Shown here in pieces: positions 5,411 through 11,577 of a DNA stretch of 18,591 bases (position 1 is the stretch's first letter; each line of letters begins with the position of its first letter). The notes under the pieces are model-generated. The model had not been told where the DNA came from and did not search any database. It saw only the letters and a program-made list of their open reading frames with translations. This stretch comes from Deltaproteobacteria bacterium. GTDB lineage: Bacteria > Desulfobacterota > BSN033 > UBA1163. Position numbers and translations under genes: made by a program. The stretch covers positions 1 through 18,591 of the forward strand of contig VGSD01000005.1 in assembly GCA_016875155.1 (NCBI GenBank), given 5' to 3'.

Positions 5411-6769
5411 CTAATCCCTTAATCTCTTCAGCCTCGCGACAAAAAAACCATCCATTTCATCCTCTGGAGGAAAGGTCTTGAGAAATCCATTCTGAATGAG
5501 GGAATGAAACTTCTCCGGCAGAACCTCAGCCATCGGAACGAGTTGAAACTCCGGGTGATCCCTAAGGAAATTTTCGACCACTTCTTCGTTCTCCTCTTGA
5601 AAAACCGTACAGGTGCTGTAGACAAGAACACCTCCGCTTTTCACATATCTGGAGAGGTTGTTTAGAATCGCTGTTTGCAGTTCACTCAATCGTTTGATAT
5701 CTTCCTCTCCTTTTCTCCACTTCAAGTCCGGGTTTTTCCGGAGCGTTCCAAAACCAGAACAGGGAACATCCGCAAGAACGCGATCGAACTTCATCCCCTT
5801 CAGAGAAGGCAGCAATCGGGTTGCATCTCCCTTCAGTCTTTTCACAATGACGACTCCCAATCTCTTGCACATCTCCTCGATAAGAAATAACTTTTCCTGG
5901 GTAAAATCCAGTCCATAAACCTCTCCCTGATTCCCCATTTTCTGCGCAATGTGGGTTGTCTTTCCCCCGGGTGCAGCACAACCATCCAGAATCTTCTCCC
6001 CTGGTTTTGGATCAAGGATAGAGGTGACCAACTGAGAGGCTTCATCCTGAATGATGAAAAAACCTTCGTTAAGATAAGCCAATTCCGAGACCGGTGGAGG
6101 GTCAGTCAGCAAAATTCCATCAAGTGAATAATGGGTTGGAGTCGCATTCAACCCTTTTCCCTTGAGCCTTTCTATTAGTTCCTCTCTGCTTATTTTCAGA
6201 GTATTGGTCCTGAGTGTCAGAGACGCAATCCGGTTGTTCAGAGTACAGACCCTCAATGTCTCTTCAACTCCTATCTCCTCGATCCATTGCCGAACCAGCC
6301 AGAGAGGGTGAGAAAGGACAACGGATAGATAAAGGGCGGGATCCTGCTCGATCTTTGGAAAGGGGATTTCCTTTTTCTTCCGGAGATAGGAGCGAAGGAT
6401 GGCATTGACAAAGCCGCCCCCTCCCGAACCCCGGTGTTTTTTAGCTAATTTGACTGACTCATTGACTGCTGCTGAAGCAGGAGTCCGCGTGAGAAAATCA
6501 ATCTGATAGAGCCCGAGGCGGAGGATATTAAGTGTTTCTATCTCGATTTTCTCGAACGGGATCTTTGAGAGAGAACGGATGGACCAGTCGAGATTCTCCC
6601 TCCAACGGAGCACACCATAGGTCAATTCTGTAAGGAAGCCCCGATCGAGAGGAGTAAGGTGCCTGTATTTTTTAAAGGAGTCGTTTAAGAGGTCGTCAGG
6701 ATGGCGATCCGAATTTTCGGTTTGATTCACAATTTCAAGGCAGATCGCCCTCGGGTTTTTTTTTGTCAA
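5411..6769 (-). CDS. rsmB: 16S rRNA (cytosine(967)-C(5))-methyltransferase RsmB
   Basis: Methylates C967 of 16S rRNA using SAM. The 452 residues match the family length and order. A NusB-like RNA-binding domain occupies residues 1-140 ([20 protein letters not shown], 42-61; [17 protein letters not shown], 96-112). The Rossmann methyltransferase domain spans 160-450, with SAM loop [11 protein letters not shown] (261-271), acidic D288 in YGLDFT, motif IV DVPCSG with C337, and motif VI STCT with C387, the probable nucleophile. The start is TTG at 6767-6769, overlapping the htpX stop (TTGA), with GAGG 7 nt upstream; the first codons include nine consecutive A residues. No alternative start is nearby. 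Translational coupling to htpX is likely. Confidence 0.95.
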   Translation of the reverse strand: MTKKNPRAICLEIVNQTENSDRHPDDLLNDSFKKYRHLTPLDRGFLTELTYGVLRWRENLDWSIRSLSKIPFEKIEIETLNILRLGLYQIDFLTRTPASAAVNESVKLAKKHRGSGGGGFVNAILRSYLRKKKEIPFPKIEQDPALYLSVVLSHPLWLVRQWIEEIGVEETLRVCTLNNRIASLTLRTNTLKISREELIERLKGKGLNATPTHYSLDGILLTDPPPVSELAYLNEGFFIIQDEASQLVTSILDPKPGEKILDGCAAPGGKTTHIAQKMGNQGEVYGLDFTQEKLFLIEEMCKRLGVVIVKRLKGDATRLLPSLKGMKFDRVLADVPCSGFGTLRKNPDLKWRKGEEDIKRLSELQTAILNNLSRYVKSGGVLVYSTCTVFQEENEEVVENFLRDHPEFQLVPMAEVLPEKFHSLIQNGFLKTFPPEDEMDGFFVARLKRLRD

Positions 6770-7629
6770 AACCTGCCTGTCCTCGCCATCTCTTCAAGCC
6801 TGGCGATTCGCTCTTCAATCGGGGGATGCGTGCTGAACAAGGAGAGAACTCTTCCCCCGCTCAATGGGTTGACGATGAACATATGGGCAGTCGAGGGATT
6901 GGCTTCCATTGGAATCCGGTGGGCTGCCATGTCTAACTTGCCAAGGGCCTTTGAAAGCGAGAGGGGGTGGCTGAGATGCGCTCCTCCGGCGTCAGCCAGA
7001 TACTCCCTTGACCGGGATATAGCCATCTGGATGAGCATGGCCGCAATCGAGGCTACCATTGTAGCAAGGAAAACGAAAAGGAAATTCGCTCCCCCTCCCC
7101 CGCCTTCTTCATCATCTGAACGTCCGCCACCGAAGATGGCACCCCAGCGGGCCATGGACGCAAGCATGCCAATGGCACCCGCAATCGTGGCTGCAATCGT
7201 GCTGACGAGAATATCCCGGTGCTTGATATGGGAAAGCTCGTGGCCAATCACACCAGCTAATTCTTCTTTGGAAAGGATGCCCATCAGACCCGTAGTCACC
7301 GCAACGGCTGCGTGCTCGGGATTTCGTCCTGTGGCAAAGGCATTGGGTGTCTCATTCTCCATGATATAGACCTTGGGCATGGGCATGCTCGCCTTGCTCG
7401 TTAACTCTGAGACAATCCCGTGAAGCGTAGAAGCCTCTTGCTGAGTGACCTCCTTTGCCCCATACATCCTGAGCACAATCTTATCGCTGAACCAGTAGGT
7501 GACGAAATTCATCAGGGCGGCAAAGGCAAAGGCGTAGATTGCGCCAGTCTTTCCTCCGATGGCAGTTCCTACCAGAATGAAGAGCCCGGTTAACACCAAC
7601 ATTAAAAGAAATGTTTTAAAATGATTCAT
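6766..7629 (-). CDS. htpX: Membrane-bound zinc protease HtpX
   Basis: An M48 metalloprotease that helps clear misfolded membrane proteins, working alongside FtsH. The 287 residues fit the family. Predicted membrane segments are at about 4-24, 29-47, 142-162 and 182-204. The zinc site is H130-E-L-S-H134, with the third ligand E209 in SRSREYLAD. The glycine/acid linker [10 protein letters not shown] (171-180) sits between transmembrane segments three and four. The C-terminal [16 protein letters not shown] (266-281) is a family signature. The ATG at 7627-7629 has AGGAGG about 12 nt upstream. A strong sigma-70 promoter lies just before it (7660-7688), so it can be expressed apart from the upstream DUF116 gene. 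Its stop overlaps the rsmB start. Confidence 0.96.
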   Translation of the reverse strand: MNHFKTFLLMLVLTGLFILVGTAIGGKTGAIYAFAFAALMNFVTYWFSDKIVLRMYGAKEVTQQEASTLHGIVSELTSKASMPMPKVYIMENETPNAFATGRNPEHAAVAVTTGLMGILSKEELAGVIGHELSHIKHRDILVSTIAATIAGAIGMLASMARWGAIFGGGRSDDEEGGGGGANFLFVFLATMVASIAAMLIQMAISRSREYLADAGGAHLSHPLSLSKALGKLDMAAHRIPMEANPSTAHMFIVNPLSGGRVLSLFSTHPPIEERIARLEEMARTGRF

Positions 7630-7659
7630 CGCTTTAATTATCCTCCTTTAATAGTGATA

Positions 7660-7688
7660 AATATAATGATTGGCAAACTTTTTGTCAA
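7660..7688 (-). promoter_or_regulatory. Sigma-70 promoter of htpX
   Basis: On the minus strand TTGACA (7683-7688) is followed by exactly 17 nt and TATATT (7660-7665). The -35 is perfect and the -10 has five of six consensus bases. The predicted start is near 7653, leaving about 24 nt before the htpX ATG and just including AGGAGG. No heat-shock (sigma-32) type sequence is seen. Confidence 0.8.
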
Positions 7689-7814
7689 ATCATATCAAGG
7701 AGATTTCACTGATTATAAAAAGATTACATCGATTGAAACCTTTTGAAAACCGAAGGGAAATCTCTGAAATCAACTTTTTGAAATCTGCATAATCAGAGAG
7801 TGAAAAATAGTTTT

Positions 7815-8591
7815 TCAAAAATCTCCCGGAAGAGATCTGGGTTCAAGGAAGTCGAGAAGGGCCTTTTTCACTTTTTGAATATCGGCTTTTGTATTGATAC
7901 AGGGGCCAAAAGGACGTTCGTTCAGAATGCCGATGACTGGAATGGGATAGGCATCTTGAATTCCGCTTGTCAGATCAAGTTCGCAGGCTACGGCCACAAT
8001 GGCTTCGGGTCTGTTCTCCACAACGATTCTCCGCGCCAGTGTCCCTCCGGTGGCTACTGCGATCTTTACCTGGTACTGGTCCGCCAGCTCGATCAGGTCT
8101 TTGATCTCGCACTTCCCACAGCCCTCACAGTTCTTGATATTTCCGGTGATCCGGATCTGGCAATCAAAATCCTGGATGCAATGCGGAAGCAGAAGAAGGA
8201 GTCGGTTGGGCCTTGTCCTGTGATGGTTTAACCGGACAAGATGGTTGTTCAGCTCGATGAAGGATTGCTGGACCTTCTCTTTTGACACCCCCACGACCTT
8301 TCCCATCAGGATCATGAAAGGAAACAGGACGTTGGCCACGATGCCTCTCAGTCTCTGAGAAAAGAGGATGTCCTTGCCCCTGATAATGGTGAAGACCAAC
8401 AGGAGGCCTCCGGAGAACATAAGGAAAACGAAGATTGCCAGGACGAGGCTGTAAAATATGGGTAAAGAGGAATGGATGTTCTTCAATCCCACCAGTGGAA
8501 CATACCAAAGGAGAAAGGTGAAAAAAGAGAGAATCAGACAGGTCAGAACCAATAGTCCGATGAAGATTCTTTTTTTAGGTATAGGTTCCAA
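7815..8591 (-). CDS. DUF116 family membrane protein, cysteine-rich
   Basis: A 258-residue protein of the uncharacterised DUF116 family. Residues 9-31, 44-70 and about 83-101 are hydrophobic membrane segments; the rest is probably cytosolic. The conserved domain has C138 (LLLLLPHCIQ), C144, a C155-x2-C158-x2-C161 cluster (NCEGCGKCEIKDL), VATGGTLARRIV (178-190), C203 in VAVACELDLTSGIQD and C231 in NERPFGPCINT. The cysteine pattern suggests an iron-sulfur or zinc site, but this is inference. The start is TTG at 8589-8591 with GGAG 5 nt upstream. It lies between fmt and htpX, a placement I associate with Desulfobacterota genomes. A short A/T palindrome (7801-7817) overlaps its stop. Function unknown. 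Confidence 0.88.
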   Translation of the reverse strand: MEPIPKKRIFIGLLVLTCLILSFFTFLLWYVPLVGLKNIHSSLPIFYSLVLAIFVFLMFSGGLLLVFTIIRGKDILFSQRLRGIVANVLFPFMILMGKVVGVSKEKVQQSFIELNNHLVRLNHHRTRPNRLLLLLPHCIQDFDCQIRITGNIKNCEGCGKCEIKDLIELADQYQVKIAVATGGTLARRIVVENRPEAIVAVACELDLTSGIQDAYPIPVIGILNERPFGPCINTKADIQKVKKALLDFLEPRSLPGDF

Positions 8592-8622
8592 TGTGACTCC
8601 AAAATCTTATTGCGGAATGCGG

Positions 8623-8671
8623 CCCCTCACCCCTGCCCTCTCCCCTGAGGGGAGAGGGGAAGGGTGAGGGG
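8623..8671. repeat. 49-nt GC-rich hairpin between fmt and DUF116 gene
   Basis: Outer arms CCCCTCACCC (8623-8632) and GGGTGAGGGG (8662-8671) and inner arms CCCTCTCCCC (8636-8645) and GGGGAGAGGG (8649-8658, loop TGA) are all perfect, giving a 20-bp two-part stem. It begins 5 nt past the fmt stop and has no U-tract. This is a common type of dispersed intergenic repeat; read as protein it gives the familiar spurious string LTPALSPEGRGEG. Confidence 0.88.
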
Positions 8672-8676
8672 GAATT

Positions 8677-9621
8677 TCAACTAAAAACCATCCCGATAGC
8701 AATCCGATGGCCGGATAGAAAATCCCGGACACTCATCCTTCTCTTTCCTTCTGGTTGAACTTCCCGGATCAGAAAGGAGCCATCTCCTGTTGAAACCTCA
8801 ATAAAATCAGACCCTATCCAGATGATTGAACCTGGTTCTTTTGGAGATGTTCCTTTTCGAACCTCTCCCCCATAAATCTTTAGCAGCCCTTTCTCCCAAC
8901 CGGTAAAGGCACCGGGCCAAGGATTGAAGGCCCGGATCTGAAGGTCAATCTCTTCTGCTCTTTTTTTCCAGTCGAGCCTTCCATCCTCCTTCTTCAGAGG
9001 AGGTGCATAGGTTGCCTTTGAATGGTCTTGTGGCAGAGGAGAGATATTGGATGTTTTCATCCTTTTAATTGTCTCCATCAGCAATTGAGCTCCCAGAGAG
9101 GATAACTTTTCCTGTAGGGTCTCTCCATCATCCTCCTTCTCAATCGGAAGTTCAGCCTGCATCAGAATATCTCCGGTATCCATCCCCTCATCCATCAACA
9201 TTGTGGTGATACCGGTCTTCTTCTCTCCTCTTAGAATTGCCCAGGCAATTGGAGCCGCCCCTCGATACCCAGGCAGTAACGAACCATGGACATTGATTGC
9301 GCCGGATCTTGGAATTTCCAGAATGGGTTTCGGCAAGATCTGACCGAATGCGACTACGACAAAGAGGTCAGGCCTAAGGCTCTTTATCGCCTCTATAAAG
9401 GAGCCCTCTTTTACCTTTTCCGGTTGATGCACAGCGACCCCGTGTTTGAGTGCAAGCTCTTTGACAGGAGAGGGACTCTTCTTTCGCCCCCTTCCCCTTT
9501 CACGGTCCGGTTGAGTGACCACGGCCACAACCTCATCCGGTCCCTGAAATAGCCCTTCAAGGCAAGGAATGGCAAAGGATGGAGTTCCGAAAAAAACGAT
9601 GCGCCAGAGAGGTGTCGTCAA
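8677..9621 (-). CDS. fmt: Methionyl-tRNA formyltransferase
   Basis: Transfers a formyl group from 10-formyl-tetrahydrofolate to Met-tRNA(fMet) to make the initiator. The 314 residues match the family. N-terminal catalytic domain: RIVFFGTPSFA (7-17), catalytic N110 and H112 in INVHGSLLPGYRGAAPI, and the DEGMDTGDI motif (144-152) with the catalytic aspartate. The C-terminal tRNA-binding domain spans about 205-312 (LDWKKRAEEIDLQIRAFNPWPGAF at 216-239). The TTG start at 9619-9621 overlaps the def stop as TTGA; no later start would preserve the N-terminal strand. It is therefore coupled to def, whose product removes the same formyl group. Confidence 0.96.
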   Translation of the reverse strand: MTTPLWRIVFFGTPSFAIPCLEGLFQGPDEVVAVVTQPDRERGRGRKKSPSPVKELALKHGVAVHQPEKVKEGSFIEAIKSLRPDLFVVVAFGQILPKPILEIPRSGAINVHGSLLPGYRGAAPIAWAILRGEKKTGITTMLMDEGMDTGDILMQAELPIEKEDDGETLQEKLSSLGAQLLMETIKRMKTSNISPLPQDHSKATYAPPLKKEDGRLDWKKRAEEIDLQIRAFNPWPGAFTGWEKGLLKIYGGEVRKGTSPKEPGSIIWIGSDFIEVSTGDGSFLIREVQPEGKRRMSVRDFLSGHRIAIGMVFS

Positions 9622-10133
9622 TCCTTCTCTTCCTTCTTCTTTTCCTTTTTCAATTTATTACGATAGAGTTCTCTCTTCAGCCGACTGATCCGATCGAGGA
9701 TGAGCACACCATTGATGTGATCGATCTCATGCTGAAGCGCAATGGCCAGGATTCCTTCACATGGGACCTCGATAGATTTTCCCCCGGGGGAAAGCCCTCT
9801 TAACAGAATCTTCTCTTTCCTTTTCACTTTCTCCGAAAATTCGGGAACGCTCAGGCATCCTTCTTCATGCTCGATCTCACCCTCTTCAGAGATGATCTCG
9901 GGATTGACGATCGCAAAGAATTCCTTCTCCGGATCGAGGGGACTCACATCAACAACGACGACCCTTTTCGGAACGCCTACCTGGCAGGCGGCCAGTCCGA
10001 TTCCATTGGCCTGATACATCGTCTCAGTCATATCCCGAATCAACTTTTTTACCTCTTCGTCAATTCGGCCCACCTCTTCACACTTTTTCTTCAAAATGGG
10101 ATGGGGGTATTTGAGGATTTCCAGAATAGCCAC
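9618..10133 (-). CDS. def: Peptide deformylase
   Basis: A metalloenzyme that removes the N-formyl group from new proteins. The 171 residues contain the three family motifs: I, GIGLAACQ (44-51); II, EGCLS (91-95) with metal ligand C93; III, QHEIDH (134-139) with ligands H135 and H139 and catalytic E136. The lysine/glutamate-rich tail (152-171) is longer and more charged than the core needs. The GTG start at 10131-10133 follows GAGGAGG by 8 nt; this ribosome binding site lies inside the last codons of lgt, whose stop is only 2 nt away. With fmt directly downstream it forms the classic def-fmt pair. Confidence 0.96.
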   Translation of the reverse strand: MAILEILKYPHPILKKKCEEVGRIDEEVKKLIRDMTETMYQANGIGLAACQVGVPKRVVVVDVSPLDPEKEFFAIVNPEIISEEGEIEHEEGCLSVPEFSEKVKRKEKILLRGLSPGGKSIEVPCEGILAIALQHEIDHINGVLILDRISRLKRELYRNKLKKEKKKEEKD

Positions 10134-10135
10134 TT

Positions 10136-10918
10136 TTACAACCTCCTCTGCTCTCTCTTTAAATAGAATAACATAAAAAGGGAAGCAATGGCTAAAAAGA
10201 TTCCTATCCCCTGAGAAGTGGAGAAGATCTCTCCAAAGAGGAATCCTCTCGGGTCATCCCTCCAGAATTCGATCAAAAAGCGAATGACCGAGTAGAGGAG
10301 GAGAAAGAGCCAGAAGACCTGACCCTCAAAAGTTTTCTTTTTTCTCTTCCAGTCTAAAAAAAGAAAGAGGGCAAGGCTGGCGATAGCTTCATAAACCTGG
10401 GTGGGGTGGAGGTTGATATTGAGGCGAGCTAGTGAATTCGGGTCAGTAAAGGTGATCCCCCAGGGCAGAGAGGTCTCCTTCCCGTAACAGCAACCGGCAA
10501 AGAAACAGCCTATTCTGCCGAAGAAGAGTCCCAGGGCAATAGAGATTGCTGAGATATCTCCAAACTTCCATACTGGAAGCCTGTTCCACCTTAAATACCC
10601 GATGGAGACGACAATGGCCAAGATGAGTCCACCATAAAAGACCAGCCCTCCTTCCCAGACCCTGAATATCTGAAGGGGATGATCTCGATAGTAATCGAGG
10701 TCGGTTAGGATAAATAGCAATCTCGATCCGATGAGGGCAGATAGTACAACGCAGAAAAGGAGATCAACCATTCTCTCAAAAGGAATCCCCTCTTCCCGAC
10801 CTCTTCTGACGGCGATGAAAAATCCCAGAAGGAAGCCAATGGCGACAAAAAAACCGTAAGCATAAATATTTAGACTGCCCAGGCGGAAAAGGATGGGAAA
10901 CACTTTCTTAAATCCCAA
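10136..10918 (-). CDS. lgt: Prolipoprotein diacylglyceryl transferase
   Basis: Attaches diacylglycerol from phosphatidylglycerol to the lipobox cysteine of prolipoproteins in the inner membrane, the step before LspA. 260 residues with about seven membrane helices. Signatures: EGGLVFYGG (89-97), the Lgt motif GRIGCFFAGCCYGK (134-147; the cysteine-containing form known from several phyla), HPTQVYEA (171-178) and IEFWRDDPRG (216-225). The start is uncertain: the TTG at 10918 lies inside an AT-rich repeat arm and has no ribosome binding site; GTG at 10903 would give a start closer to the family (MFPILFRLGSLN). The stop is 2 nt before def. lgt and lspA are neighbours, fitting sequential lipoprotein maturation. 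Confidence 0.93.
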   Translation of the reverse strand: MGFKKVFPILFRLGSLNIYAYGFFVAIGFLLGFFIAVRRGREEGIPFERMVDLLFCVVLSALIGSRLLFILTDLDYYRDHPLQIFRVWEGGLVFYGGLILAIVVSIGYLRWNRLPVWKFGDISAISIALGLFFGRIGCFFAGCCYGKETSLPWGITFTDPNSLARLNINLHPTQVYEAIASLALFLFLDWKRKKKTFEGQVFWLFLLLYSVIRFLIEFWRDDPRGFLFGEIFSTSQGIGIFLAIASLFMLFYLKREQRRL

Positions 10919-11021
10919 ATGTCAAATTTCAAATACCAAACAAATTTCAAATACCAATTTCAAATGACCAAAACGATTTCCCCAGTTTCGAATTTGGAAT
11001 ATTGGAATTTATTTGGGATTT
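10910..11021. repeat. AT-rich inverted repeat spanning the lspA-lgt junction
   Basis: AAATCCCAAAT (10910-10920) and ATTTGGGATTT (11011-11021) are perfect 11-bp inverted arms. Between them a 16-base direct repeat occurs at 10923-10938 and 10941-10956. The right arm contains the end of lspA (stop 11009-11011) and the left arm contains the TTG at the upstream end of lgt. The type resembles AT-rich CAAATTTCAAATACC dispersed repeats. Confidence 0.8.
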
Positions 11022-11521
11022 GGTGCTTGTTGTTTGGTGCTTCCTTTACGATCGTGAATCAGCAGTTCGAGGATCATCAGGCCGATACCGATGGTGATGG
11101 CGGAATCCGCAATATTGAAAGCAGGCCAGTGGTATGAGAATAGGTAAAAATCGAGAAAATCGACCACCTCCCGGTATCGTATCCGATCGATCAGGTTTCC
11201 AATGGCTCCGCTCAGGATAAGGGAGAGGGACAGAGAGAGAATTCGTTCATGTTCTTTCAATTTATAAATGAGGTAAAGAATGATTCCGACTGCCGCCAGA
11301 GGAAGTATGAGGAAAAAAAGAGAGCTAATCCCTCCCTTTTGGCCCCCGAGAATCCCGAAGGCTCCCCCTGTATTTCTCAAGTGGGTCAGGTTGAAGAACC
11401 CATTGATAACTTTGATGCTCTGATGCAGATGAATTCTTTGCTGAACTTCATATTTGGTGTATTGATCCAGGGCCACAATAAAAACAACGCAGATCAACAG
11501 CACCCAGTATTTTCTTTTCAT
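11009..11521 (-). CDS. lspA: Lipoprotein signal peptidase (signal peptidase II)
   Basis: Cleaves signal peptides of lipidated prolipoproteins in the inner membrane. 170 residues with four membrane helices (about 6-24, 66-87, 94-112, 133-154). Conserved motifs: HLRNTGGAFGI (47-57), SGAIGNLIDRI (104-114), VVDFLDFY (119-126) with catalytic D121, and PAFNIADSAITIG (133-145) with catalytic D139. The last ten residues, STKQQAPNPK, come from the repeat at 10910-11021 rather than from normal family sequence. ATG start at 11519-11521 with a weak AAAAGAT ribosome binding site. It lies 56 nt downstream of ileS, a neighbour pair conserved in many bacteria. Confidence 0.96.
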   Translation of the reverse strand: MKRKYWVLLICVVFIVALDQYTKYEVQQRIHLHQSIKVINGFFNLTHLRNTGGAFGILGGQKGGISSLFFLILPLAAVGIILYLIYKLKEHERILSLSLSLILSGAIGNLIDRIRYREVVDFLDFYLFSYHWPAFNIADSAITIGIGLMILELLIHDRKGSTKQQAPNPK

Positions 11522-11534
11522 ATCTTTTGGGCCT

Positions 11535-11565
11535 ATGGTCGTTGACTATACGAGTATGCGACCAT
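11535..11565. repeat. ATGGTCG/CGACCAT inverted repeat between ileS and lspA
   Basis: ATGGTCG (11535-11541) and CGACCAT (11559-11565) are perfect 7-bp arms 17 nt apart; ATGCGAC also recurs just after at 11573-11579. It fills most of the 56-nt ileS-lspA gap. It could be a small RNA hairpin in the transcript or a remnant repeat. Confidence 0.45.
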
Positions 11566-11577
11566 TAGACAATGCGA

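Noticed and set aside
7801..7817. TGAAAAA-TAG-TTTTTCA palindrome at the DUF116 stop as a terminator
   Set aside because: Purely A/T stem of 7 bp is too weak to call a terminator; noted only as a palindrome.
9984..10004. Altered motif I in peptide deformylase (GIGLAACQ instead of GIGLAAPQ)
   Set aside because: That position is variable in the family (AAxQ), and all metal ligands are intact.
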